This document shows positions 50,410 through 59,027 of a stretch of 64,000 nt of DNA, in pieces. This DNA comes from JAQBQB01 sp963757185 (GTDB taxonomy: Bacteria > Gemmatimonadota > Gemmatimonadetes > Gemmatimonadales > Gemmatimonadaceae). The stretch is taken from positions 620,001 through 684,000 of the forward strand of contig CAVWQI010000009.1 in the NCBI GenBank assembly GCA_963757185.1, read 5' to 3'. The notes beneath the pieces were generated by a model, which saw nothing but the letters and a program-made list of their open reading frames with translations, made no database searches and had not been told where the DNA came from. The stretch's first letter is position 1. Each line of letters begins with the position of its first letter. A program made the translations under genes and the position numbers.

Positions 50410-51725
50410 GAAGGGCTCTCGGCCGATGCAACCTGCGGCTCGGCAAGCGCGCCGAGTCGAGCGGGGCCCCGCGTGAGGATTGTTGCGGCGCTCATTTGAC
50501 CGGTGACATTGGCCACCGTTTCGAAGATGTCCGGAATGGTTTCGACCGCCTCCAGCATGACGACGCCCTCCACCGGAATCCCCGCCGCCACGAACACGGG
50601 AATCATGCGCAAACCGCCGCCGGCGCCGCCGCCGTTTGGAATCCCTGCCGCGCTCAGAGTGAATACCACTTCCGTCACAATGAACACGACGACGATCTCC
50701 GGTCGAAGCGCAATGCCGTAAACGCTCGCCAGGAAAAACAACTTGATCGGGTTCGCCATGACGGTGCCGATGCGAAACAACGACACGCCCAACGGCAGGA
50801 TGAAATCCGTGGCGGTGACAGTGAAGCCCATGTGAGCGCTCCCGCCGGCGACGAGTGCCGGCAACGCCGCCAGCGACGAGCGTGTACTGACCGCCACCAT
50901 TTGAGCCGGAAACACGGCTCGGGCGAATGCGCGAACGCTCGTGCGCCCCAACAGCACGCTGATCGGATACAGGAGCCCGGTGCAAAGCATCGTGATGCCG
51001 ACGCGCAGCAGCAGATAGACGCCCAGCGCGCCTGCCCACGACGTGCCCGCGTGCAGTGCAATCACGAAACTGAGCGTGAACACGCCGATGGGCGTCACGA
51101 GCAGGAGCCATCGTACGACCGTCAGCATGGCCTGCGACGTGGCCGTGAAGACGCCGGTCATGGGCAGCCGCTGCTCAGCGGGGAGCTTGGCGACGGCGAT
51201 GCCGAACACGATGGCGGCGAGCAGCAGCGGAAAGATGTCGCCCCGTGCAGCCGCGGCGAAAACGTTTCTCGGAACCAGGCCCAACCACCACGCCTGGGCG
51301 GGCGGTTGCGCGTTCGCAGCGGCAGCGCCGAGAGGCACAGCCGGCAACGATGCGACGGCGCCGGACGGCAGATTCACGGCGGCCAACCCTGCCCGCGTGA
51401 CGAACGCCGAAAAAAACGCCGCGATGGTCAGCGCGAGCACGAACAGCAGAACCGCGCGCGCTCCCAGAGAGCCGGCCGACTCCGCCGTCGCATTCGCCAT
51501 GGCCGCGAGCGTCAGCGCCAGCGCCAGCGGCAGCGCGACCATTTGAAGCGCCGAGATCCACAGCTCTCCAACGACGTTGGCGATCGTTCCGAGCAGCGCA
51601 AACGGAGCTGCCGGCGACGCGTGTCCTACGATGCCGAGCGCCAACCCGCCGCCGAATGCGAGCAGCGACCACGTCGTGAACGAGAGGAAAGGAAGGCGCG
51701 ACCGCTGTTGCGTGGCTGATGTCAC
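50406..51725 (-). CDS. Glutamate-transporter-fold (DAACS) carrier with altered binding residues
   Basis: 439 residues. The fold is recognised from the first hairpin (STRSSLAALP) and the second (AAGIPNGGGAGGG). By comparison with GltPh, the NMDGT motif reads FRIGT, so two sodium-ligand positions (Asn310, Asp312) are lost. In helix 8 (VETIPDIFETVANVTGQ) Asp394 and Asn401 are kept, but Arg397, which holds the substrate side-chain carboxylate, is Glu, and Asp405 is Gln. The carrier is therefore unlikely to be a sodium-glutamate symporter; an amine-bearing substrate and different coupling are inferred. It is the first gene of an operon with an ATP-grasp protein. Confidence 0.85.
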   Translation of the reverse strand: MTSATQQRSRLPFLSFTTWSLLAFGGGLALGIVGHASPAAPFALLGTIANVVGELWISALQMVALPLALALTLAAMANATAESAGSLGARAVLLFVLALTIAAFFSAFVTRAGLAAVNLPSGAVASLPAVPLGAAAANAQPPAQAWWLGLVPRNVFAAAARGDIFPLLLAAIVFGIAVAKLPAEQRLPMTGVFTATSQAMLTVVRWLLLVTPIGVFTLSFVIALHAGTSWAGALGVYLLLRVGITMLCTGLLYPISVLLGRTSVRAFARAVFPAQMVAVSTRSSLAALPALVAGGSAHMGFTVTATDFILPLGVSLFRIGTVMANPIKLFFLASVYGIALRPEIVVVFIVTEVVFTLSAAGIPNGGGAGGGLRMIPVFVAAGIPVEGVVMLEAVETIPDIFETVANVTGQMSAATILTRGPARLGALAEPQVASAESPS

Positions 51726-51909
51726 GATGTCCCGTCGCTCGTTGATCGCGGTCCCGGCCGCCCCACCGGCGCAAAGCTCACCTACGGGTCATGGCAGTCA
51801 AGGGGTGATAAAGGACGATGCAGTGCGTCCATGTTGCGGCGATCGGTCAGATCGTAAGTTCCGAAACACCTGGAGCACGGACTGCGCGTTCAGCTACCGC
51901 GGGGTTACC

Positions 51910-52476
51910 ATGAGATGCGTTGCCGTTTCATTTCTCGCCGTGTTGTTGCTTTCCCCGATCATCGATGTTTCGGCGCAGCCGGTTCCGAGCGCTACGGCGT
52001 CGGCGACCGTCGCGGCTCGGCCCGCGGACGTCGCGTCCGCCGACGCGATCATCGCTGCGCTCTACGACGCGAACACCGTCATGGTCGATCGGAAGCAGGA
52101 CGCCGACCGGTTCCGCTCGCTTTTCGTACCTGGCGCCCGTCTGATGCCGACGGCTGGGCCGCCTCGGCCGGGCGGGAGTGCGTTGATCCGCGTTCAGACG
52201 GTCGACGACTACGTGCGGGCGGCGTCGTCCGGCCAGCCGCGACACGGGTTCAGTGAGCGCGAGATCGCCCGCACGAGCGAAGCCTTCGGCAACATCATGC
52301 AGGTCTTCAGTACGTATGAATCGCATCGCGATTCGACCGACGCCCACCCCGGCCGAGGCATCAACAGCATTCAGTTGTTCAACGACGGCGCTAGGTGGTG
52401 GGTCGTGGGTGTGCTCTGGGACAATGAGCGTCCTGACAAGCCGATTCCACCTGCGTTCCTCAAATCGCACCCATAG
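51910..52476 (+). CDS. Exported NTF2/SnoaL-like protein
   Basis: 188 residues from ATG 51910. Signal peptide ends DVSAQ (residue ~23). The rest looks like the cone-shaped NTF2-like fold: ADAIIAALYDANTVM and RFRSLFVPGARLMP in the first half, RGINSIQLFNDGARWWVVGVLWD near the end. The family includes small enzymes and ligand binders; no catalytic residues can be named. It is a single gene facing ADOP 6, 15 bases apart. Confidence 0.72.
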   Translation: MRCVAVSFLAVLLLSPIIDVSAQPVPSATASATVAARPADVASADAIIAALYDANTVMVDRKQDADRFRSLFVPGARLMPTAGPPRPGGSALIRVQTVDDYVRAASSGQPRHGFSEREIARTSEAFGNIMQVFSTYESHRDSTDAHPGRGINSIQLFNDGARWWVVGVLWDNERPDKPIPPAFLKSHP

Positions 52477-52491
52477 GCTGTTCGTCGCGAC

Positions 52492-54918
52492 CTATTCAGC
52501 CCTGAGCGCGATGATCGGATCTACCTTTGCGGCGCGCCGCGCCGGAACGACGCACGCAGCCGCGGCGACGACGAGCAGTCCGGCCGCCGCGCCGCCGAAC
52601 GCGAGCGGATCGTAGGGGTTCATGCCGAGCAGGAAGGACCGCATGAGTTGCGCCCCGCCGAGCGCAAGCACGAGTCCGATGACGACGCCGATCGCGGCGA
52701 CGCGCACGCCCTCGCCGGCCATGAAGCGCGCCACGCCGTTGGGCGTCGCTCCGACGGCCACGCGAATGCCGATCTCGCGAGTACGCTGACTCACGGCGTA
52801 CGCCACGATCCCGTACACGCCGATCGCCGCGAGTAGAAGGCCGGCGAGGCCGAGCGTCGCCGAAACGACGCCGGCCAAGCGCTGCGGTAAGAGCGCCACC
52901 GACGTGTACTGCTCGAACGTGCTGTTGTTCATCAGCGGGAGGTCGGCGTCGAGCACGCGAAGTGTAGTTCGCGCCGCGCTCGCGGCGGTCGTGACGTCGC
53001 CGCGGATCATCGCCGAGATCTCTTGAACGCGGCTCTGCCCGATCGGCAGATACGCCATGAAACGCGGCGACTCGGCGAGCGATCGAACCTTCGTGTCGGC
53101 GGCGACACCGACGATGGAATAGCCGTCTGTCGAGCTCCGGCCGACCACTAGCGTGCGGCCGACGGCCTTCGCCGGCGACCCATAAACGCGCCGCGCCAGC
53201 TCGGCGCTCACGATCGCGACCTGTTCTCCGCCCTCGCGGTCACTCGTCGAGAACGCGCGCCCCGCCACGAGCGGAATTCCCATGACGCTGAAATACTCGT
53301 TCGACACGCCGGCGAAATCGGCCGTCATCCGGTCACGCGCTTCGCGTGTCGCCCGAAATGCCATGGTCGAGTTACCGACGCCGAGCGGTGGCCGCGACGT
53401 GAACGCCACGGCCCGCACGCCCGGCTGGGCGAGCAGCGCCGCACGCCACTGGTCGAGCAAGTGCCGTCCGGCATCCGATCCATAGTTGCGCATCTGAAGA
53501 TCGGTCGTAGCGACGCGCATGTCCCGAATCGCGAATCCCGGATTGGCGTCGAGCGCCGCGCCGAGCGCCCGCGCGACCAGCGCCGCGTCGACGAGCAGCA
53601 GCAGCGTGAACGCAAGCTGAGCTATCACCACGACGTTCCTTGCGCGCGACCGACGCGACGCCGTGCCGCCTTCGGACTTGAGCATCGTCATCACGCCGAG
53701 GCGGGTACTGCGAAGCGCCGGCAGGAGCGCGAAGAGCACGCCGACGACCAGTGCCACCGCGAGCGTGAAGACGATAACGCGTGCGTCCACGCGGATGTTC
53801 AAGTCGAACGGCACCTCGACCGGCGGTTTGAACGCGGCGACAGCATGCGTCGCGACACTTGCGATACCGACCGCCACGGCGCATCCGCCGAGGAACAACA
53901 CGACCGTCTCGGTGACGAGCTGGCGCACGACTGTGGCGCGGCCGGCACCAAGCGCGACCCGCACCGCCAGCTCTCGCTGCCGCTGCACTCCGCGCGCCAT
54001 GATCACGCCCGCGAGATTGCCGCACGCCACGAGCAGGATCAACAGGGAGAAGCTCATGAGGAGCGCGAGAAAAAGCGTCACGCCCTTGCGCGCCTCCGGC
54101 GGCATGCCGGAATACGGGAACAGGTCTACGCCGTGGCCTTTGGTGACCTCGGGATGATCAGCCTCGATCTGCTTCGCTATTGCTTCGAGCTCGCGCTCGG
54201 CTGACTGTCGGGTGACGCCGTCGGCGAGGCGGCCGACGACTTGGAACGTGCTATAGTCGCGTGAATCGAGCCGCAGATCTGGCTTCGTGACGGTCGCCAT
54301 CGCGATTGGCGTCCACAAATCGGCTTTGATGAACGACAGCACGGACGACATCTCGGGTCGCGCGACACCAATGACCGTGAATGCGCGCCCGTTCACGCGG
54401 ATCGATCGCCCTACCGCGCCGGTGTCGCCGGCGAGCCGGCGTTCCCAGAAATCGTGGCTGACGACAGCGACCGGATGCGATCCGACGTCCGGATACGCGT
54501 CCTCCTCGGGCAGAAAAAAGCGCCCGATCGCGGGCGTGGCGCCGAACGTCTTGAAGAAGTTGCCGCTGACGTTGAAGCCGACGCCCATCTGCGCGTCGCC
54601 GGTGGTAGCGACGCTCAGCGGCGTGATGTCGAACGCCGCGAGGTCGGTGAGCGTGCGCGACCGGTCGCGGAGATCCTTGTACTGCAGGAAGGAGAACGAA
54701 TGGAAGCCCGACCCGTCGGGGCTCGTCTCATAACCATAGATGAGCCGGTCCGCGCGCGTCGCGGGAACCGGTTTCAGGAGGAGCGCCTCGACGAGAGAAA
54801 AGATCGTCGTCGTCGCACCGATACCGATGCCAATCGAGATGATCGCCAGCGCGGCGTAGCTCGGCGAGAGTCGGAGTTGGCGGAGCGCGTAGCGAAGGTC
54901 GCGAACGAGGGCGTCCAT
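52492..54918 (-). CDS. ADOP-type MacB/FtsX permease 6 (no PadR)
   Basis: 808 residues from ATG 54918 (MDALVRDLRYALRQLRLSPSY), the first start that fits the family. There is no prefix domain. First helix near residue 24-45 (LAIISIGIGIGATTTIFSLVEALLL). Central helices carry VACGNLAGVIMARGVQRQRELAVRVALGA and the end block IYGIVAYAVSQRTREIGIRVAVGA, then DPIIALRAE. The gene is divergent from lipoprotein A2 across a region with a perfect 19-bp palindrome. The membrane layout is complete. Confidence 0.92.
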   Translation of the reverse strand: MDALVRDLRYALRQLRLSPSYAALAIISIGIGIGATTTIFSLVEALLLKPVPATRADRLIYGYETSPDGSGFHSFSFLQYKDLRDRSRTLTDLAAFDITPLSVATTGDAQMGVGFNVSGNFFKTFGATPAIGRFFLPEEDAYPDVGSHPVAVVSHDFWERRLAGDTGAVGRSIRVNGRAFTVIGVARPEMSSVLSFIKADLWTPIAMATVTKPDLRLDSRDYSTFQVVGRLADGVTRQSAERELEAIAKQIEADHPEVTKGHGVDLFPYSGMPPEARKGVTLFLALLMSFSLLILLVACGNLAGVIMARGVQRQRELAVRVALGAGRATVVRQLVTETVVLFLGGCAVAVGIASVATHAVAAFKPPVEVPFDLNIRVDARVIVFTLAVALVVGVLFALLPALRSTRLGVMTMLKSEGGTASRRSRARNVVVIAQLAFTLLLLVDAALVARALGAALDANPGFAIRDMRVATTDLQMRNYGSDAGRHLLDQWRAALLAQPGVRAVAFTSRPPLGVGNSTMAFRATREARDRMTADFAGVSNEYFSVMGIPLVAGRAFSTSDREGGEQVAIVSAELARRVYGSPAKAVGRTLVVGRSSTDGYSIVGVAADTKVRSLAESPRFMAYLPIGQSRVQEISAMIRGDVTTAASAARTTLRVLDADLPLMNNSTFEQYTSVALLPQRLAGVVSATLGLAGLLLAAIGVYGIVAYAVSQRTREIGIRVAVGATPNGVARFMAGEGVRVAAIGVVIGLVLALGGAQLMRSFLLGMNPYDPLAFGGAAAGLLVVAAAACVVPARRAAKVDPIIALRAE

Positions 54919-55015
54919 CGGAGGGGCTGGCTCGAGCGTGGGGGCATGGATTCTACGGCCTCCGCCGGGTCGGAGTTTCCGCCGGTGGTGGCGAGCGTCC
55001 GAGCGTGCCATGTTG

Positions 55016-55034
55016 AACGGTCTAGAAGACCGTT
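55016..55034. promoter_or_regulatory. Perfect 19-bp palindrome between ADOP 6 and lipoprotein A2
   Basis: AACGGTCTAGAAGACCGTT has 8-base arms and a 3-base centre, followed by TTC. It lies about 30 bases before ATG 55064 and about 100 bases from the divergent permease start. It may be an operator for both genes or a leader hairpin. Confidence 0.55.
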
Positions 55035-55063
55035 TTCACCCACTCCCGGTTCCCGAGGTTTCC

Positions 55064-55543
55064 ATGCAAACGATGCGACGCTGCACGATCCTCTGTTTCG
55101 CCGTTGTCTTCGCCGCCGCGTGCAGCAAGAGTGAAAAAGCGGCAGATACGGCGAGCGCCGCCGCGGCCACTCCGGCTCCCGCTCCAGCGCCGGCCGTCAC
55201 TCTCGCTGATTTCGCGGGAAAGTGGGCCGTGGTCGCGACGCCTGAGTCGGGAAAGGACACGTCGGTCACAAAGTATACGATGACCGCCACGGCCGACACG
55301 AGCGGATGGATCATCGAGTTCCCCTCGGGCGTGAAGGCGCCGATGACCGTCTCGCTGTCGGGCGACAGCGTCCTCTTCAAGACAGGCCAATTCTCGAGCC
55401 AGCGCCGCAAGAGCGTGAAGGTATGGACCGAGGGATCGGCGAGGATGCAGGGCGGAAAATTCGTCGGCGAGACAACGGCGCACTACACCAACGCCGGCGC
55501 CGACTCGGTGCTCAAGCTGAAAATCGACGGCACGAAGATGTAG
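55064..55543 (+). CDS. Small lipoprotein A2, paralogue of the gene at 40414
   Basis: 159 residues from ATG 55064. Lipobox VVFAAACSK (Cys ~19), an Ala/Pro-rich linker (TPAPAPAPAV), then the same domain as lipoprotein A: LADFAGKWAVVATPESGKD, ATADTSGWIIEFPSGVKAP, KTGQFSSQRRKSVKVW and AHYTNAGADSVLKLKIDG. The gene sits between two ADOP permeases and is divergent from ADOP 6, the same relation its paralogue has to ADOP 4. Function unknown. Confidence 0.82.
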   Translation: MQTMRRCTILCFAVVFAAACSKSEKAADTASAAAATPAPAPAPAVTLADFAGKWAVVATPESGKDTSVTKYTMTATADTSGWIIEFPSGVKAPMTVSLSGDSVLFKTGQFSSQRRKSVKVWTEGSARMQGGKFVGETTAHYTNAGADSVLKLKIDGTKM

Positions 55544-55553
55544 TGGCGCGTCG

Positions 55554-55589
55554 GCAAGGGTAGGAGGCGAATCTTGCCTCCTACCTTGC
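55554..55589. terminator. Bidirectional terminator hairpin between lipoprotein A2 and ADOP 7
   Basis: gcaagggtaggaggc and gcctcctaccttgc pair in a 14-bp stem with one bulged G and a 7-base loop. It lies between two convergent stop codons. No long U-run follows on either side. Confidence 0.7.
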
Positions 55590-55597
55590 TCGCCGGC

Positions 55598-58330
55598 TCA
55601 CTCCTCGCGCAACGCGCCGATCGGATCGATTCCCATCGCCCGGCGCGCCGGCAAGAACACCGCGGCGACCGCGCTCGCGAACAACACGGCCACGGCCGCG
55701 GCCAGCGACACGGGATCGCTCGAGATGTCGTTTAGATGATGCTCGAGGATTCGCACAGCGCCCATCGCCAGCGGCACCCCGATGACCGCTCCGACGGCGA
55801 CGGGCCTTAGCCCATCCCGCATCACCATTCGCGCGATGTCGATTCGGCGCGCACCCAGCGCGATGCGAATGCCGATTTCACTCGTGCGGCGCGCGATGCT
55901 GTAGCTCGTCACGCCGAAGAGTCCGATCGCGGCCAGCAGCAGCGCGAGCGCGCCGAGTCCCGTCGCCAAGCGCGCGACGAGATGCTCGTCCCGAATCGAA
56001 AGTCGGATCAGCTGCGTCACGGGCTCCAGATCGTCGATCGCGACTGAACGATCCGTCTCGACGATCGCGCGCCGCACGGGTTGGACGAGGGCCGACGGAT
56101 CTCCCGTCGTCCGCACCAGAAGCCGCAGCTGCTTGGGCTGGCTGAACTTCGTCGTGCCGCTCTGATGGAGATATGGAACGTAGATGCGGCGGCCGGCGTT
56201 GGCGCCCGTAGTGTCGAGCGACTGACCGCGAACGTCCGCGATGACGCCGACGATTTGCACCACGCTCGAGTCGTCGAAGCGGGCGAGCCCGCCCACGGCG
56301 TCGGCGCCGGGGAAATAGAATCGGGCGAACGATGCGTTGACGAGCGCGGTGCGCGGCGCGACCCCCTCGTCGCGCGCATCGAGGTCGCGTCCCGCGACGA
56401 GACGCGCGCCGAGCGCCGCCGCGTACCCCGCGCCCACCAGGTCCGCCGCGGCGACCGTGTCCTTTGGCGTCCGCGGCACCTGCCCGGCCACATGAACGTC
56501 GGTGTGCCATTCCGTGCCGATGAAGATTCCGTTCGCCGAGTACGACACGGCGGCGACGCCGGGAGTCGCCGCGACGCGGTCCCGGAGCGCATGAACCGCA
56601 TTCGCGAGTCGTGCGTCGGCGTATCCTGGCGTCGCGACGTCGAGATCGGCGACGATCAGGTGGTCGCGATCGAAGCCGAGCGGGGTCGATTCCGTCCGCC
56701 GCAAGCTCCGCGTGAGAATCGACGCGCCGACGAGCAATACGAGCGACAGTGCGACCTGCGCGCTGATTAGCAGCGACCCAAAACGCGCGCCGTGCGTCAC
56801 GGAGCGTGAGGAGGAACGCAGCGTCGCGGCAAGGTCGACGCGCGACGCGCGAACCGCCGGCGTCAGGCCGAAGACCAACACCGATGCTATGGCCAGGCCG
56901 AACGTGAACGCGAGCACGCGCGGCGTCGGACCCAGCGAGACCGAAATTGGATTCCCTTGCGAAGCCATCGCGACAAGGACGTGGCTCCCCCACCACGCGA
57001 CGAGCAGCGCCGCCGCGCCGCTGAACACCGCCAGGAGGAGACTCTCGGTCAGCAGTTGGCGCACGATACGCGCGCGGCTGGCGCCGATCGCGAGACGCAG
57101 CGACATCTCGCGTCGGCGCGCGACGCCGCGCGCGAGCAGGAGGTTGGCCACGTTCACGCAGACGATCGCGAGGAGCAGCGCGACGCCAAGCATGAGCGCG
57201 ACGAGCGGGTTCCCGAAGGTGTCGCGCACACCCGAGAGCCCGCGCGCACCGGGGGCGAACGCGAGCGTAAAGCCGCGATCCTTGATCTCGCTTAGCTCGT
57301 CGGGCTTCGCCGCCGCGCGAATCGCCGATTCGACTACGGGTGACGTCGCCGCGCGCACCTGCGCCAGCGACAGTCCGTTCTTTGCGCGCCCAATGAGCAG
57401 GAGCCACATCATGCGGCGATCGGCGAGCCACGTGTTGTTCGGATGCAGACGATCGCGAAGGCCGACGGGCAGCCAGATGTCGATTCTTTCCCCAACGATG
57501 TCGCCGCTGAACCCGGGCTGCGCGACGCCGGTGATCGTCAGACGAATGCCGTCGATGCGCACGGCGCGCCCGACGACGGACGGATCCCGATGGAAGCGCC
57601 GCGTCCAGTATTCGTGGCTGATCGTCGCCTCCGCCGGGGCGCTTGGCTCGTCGGCCGAGGCGTCGAGCGTGCGCCCCGCGGCGGCGCGCACGCCCAGAAC
57701 GGCGAAATAGTTGCCCGAGACGAGGCGGCCGTGCGGATGCTCGGGCTCAGTCGCCGACTCGCCGATGTATGCGTCGACGCGGTCCGCCGCGCCGACGGCG
57801 GCGAGCCCATCGAAAGCGTTCGCGTTCTCGCGGACGTCGAGATACAACGGATACGAGTACAGGAGACCGTCGGGTGTGCCGTGGCCGCGTGAATCGACAT
57901 AGTGCGGGTCACCGACGATGATCAGCCCTTCCGGATGGCTGACGGGCAACGTGCGAACGAGGACGGCATCCACAAGCGAATAGATCGCCGCGTTGGCGCC
58001 GATGCCGAGGGCGAGTCCGCCGATCACGAGTCCGGCGAGGGCGGCGTTGCGGCGGAGCGTCCGGATGCCGTACGCGACGTCCTGGCGAATTTCACCGATG
58101 AACCGCCGACGGCGAGCGGCCGTCTCGCGTTCCCGATCGAGCACGAGCATGTCGCCGCGCACACCGCGCACGTCGCCGAACTGCCTCAGTGCCGACGCCC
58201 GCGCGTCCGTCGGCGACATTCCTCCCGCGACGAGCGCGTCGATACGCGACTGGAGATGAAACAGGATCTCGTCGTCGACTTCGCGAACGAGGCGAAACCG
58301 GCTGAACGGAATGCGGAACACTCGGCGCAC
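55598..58330 (-). CDS. ADOP-type MacB/FtsX permease 7, with prefix domain but no PadR
   Basis: 910 residues from GTG 58330 with GGGAG upstream. Prefix domain at ~15-60 (VDDEILFHLQSRIDALVAGGMS, RQFGDVRGV). First helix VIGGLALGIGANAAIYSLVD near residue 100. Central helices contain IVCVNVANLLLARGVARRREMSLRLAIGA and the end block LFGVTSYSIARRTSEIGIRIALGA, with DPIGALREE last. Prefix-domain members usually follow a PadR gene; here the upstream neighbour is instead a YXWGXW lipoprotein on the same strand, 129 bases away. It is the longest of the seven. Confidence 0.92.
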   Translation of the reverse strand: MRRVFRIPFSRFRLVREVDDEILFHLQSRIDALVAGGMSPTDARASALRQFGDVRGVRGDMLVLDRERETAARRRRFIGEIRQDVAYGIRTLRRNAALAGLVIGGLALGIGANAAIYSLVDAVLVRTLPVSHPEGLIIVGDPHYVDSRGHGTPDGLLYSYPLYLDVRENANAFDGLAAVGAADRVDAYIGESATEPEHPHGRLVSGNYFAVLGVRAAAGRTLDASADEPSAPAEATISHEYWTRRFHRDPSVVGRAVRIDGIRLTITGVAQPGFSGDIVGERIDIWLPVGLRDRLHPNNTWLADRRMMWLLLIGRAKNGLSLAQVRAATSPVVESAIRAAAKPDELSEIKDRGFTLAFAPGARGLSGVRDTFGNPLVALMLGVALLLAIVCVNVANLLLARGVARRREMSLRLAIGASRARIVRQLLTESLLLAVFSGAAALLVAWWGSHVLVAMASQGNPISVSLGPTPRVLAFTFGLAIASVLVFGLTPAVRASRVDLAATLRSSSRSVTHGARFGSLLISAQVALSLVLLVGASILTRSLRRTESTPLGFDRDHLIVADLDVATPGYADARLANAVHALRDRVAATPGVAAVSYSANGIFIGTEWHTDVHVAGQVPRTPKDTVAAADLVGAGYAAALGARLVAGRDLDARDEGVAPRTALVNASFARFYFPGADAVGGLARFDDSSVVQIVGVIADVRGQSLDTTGANAGRRIYVPYLHQSGTTKFSQPKQLRLLVRTTGDPSALVQPVRRAIVETDRSVAIDDLEPVTQLIRLSIRDEHLVARLATGLGALALLLAAIGLFGVTSYSIARRTSEIGIRIALGARRIDIARMVMRDGLRPVAVGAVIGVPLAMGAVRILEHHLNDISSDPVSLAAAVAVLFASAVAAVFLPARRAMGIDPIGALREE

Positions 58331-58459
58331 GCGGCTCCCTTCCCCTCTGTGTCAGATGGGAGTGTAGGAGTCGCCCCAGATGCCCGCAAGGGGTTCGGGA
58401 TCAGACGGCCGCGCGCGGTGCCGCGGTCGCGCCGACCGTCACACGGCCGTGCGCTATTT

Positions 58460-58846
58460 CTATTGCCAATGGCCGTTGATGTAGTACCAGGAATACTGAT
58501 CGAAGCCCCAGCGGCCGGGAACCCACGCCTCATTCTTGTGCGGCGGCTTTTCCCAGTTGCCCTTGGCCCACTGGAAGTCGTCGTTCTCCCAGCGCCAGTG
58601 ACCGGGGACCCACACGTAGCCCTCGCCCGGGGAATCCGGGATCACTTCGATCGGTGTCGGCGGCGGCTCTCGTCCGGCATACGAGACTCGCCAGTGCCGC
58701 AGCTCGCTCCAGTTGGGCAACGCGTCCCACGAGGGCGTGGTATCCGAGTAGGGCCAACGGTTGGGCCAACCATAGTAAGCGCATCCGCCAAGCGCACTCG
58801 TCGCAGCGATGCTGACAACCAGTCGCAGCGTCAGGACCCGGTTCAT
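58460..58846 (-). CDS. YXWGXW-repeat lipoprotein B2
   Basis: 128 residues from ATG 58846. The signal ends in the lipobox SALGGCAYY (Cys ~22). The mature part carries the repeats YVWVPGHWRWENDDFQWAKG, AWVPGRWGFDQYSWYYINGHW and an EPPPTPIEVIPDSPG linker that also occurs in lipoprotein B1 (PPLTPVETIPASPG). These shared segments show that the two are paralogues. It is the probable first gene before ADOP 7. Function unknown. Confidence 0.87.
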   Translation of the reverse strand: MNRVLTLRLVVSIAATSALGGCAYYGWPNRWPYSDTTPSWDALPNWSELRHWRVSYAGREPPPTPIEVIPDSPGEGYVWVPGHWRWENDDFQWAKGNWEKPPHKNEAWVPGRWGFDQYSWYYINGHWQ

Positions 58847-59027
58847 CTCTTGACCCCCTCAGGCTCACAGCGCCAAGTGGCAAGGAAGGGGCACGGACGC
58901 GCCAGAGCGGCGGTGTTTCCGTGTTCGCGCCGTTTGCCGCGCTGAACCGCGCGAGATCAGAAGTGCGAGCTCGTCACTCGTGGCCAGCGCGGTCGCTCAA
59001 TAGCGGGTCGTTTCTAAGACCGCCGTC

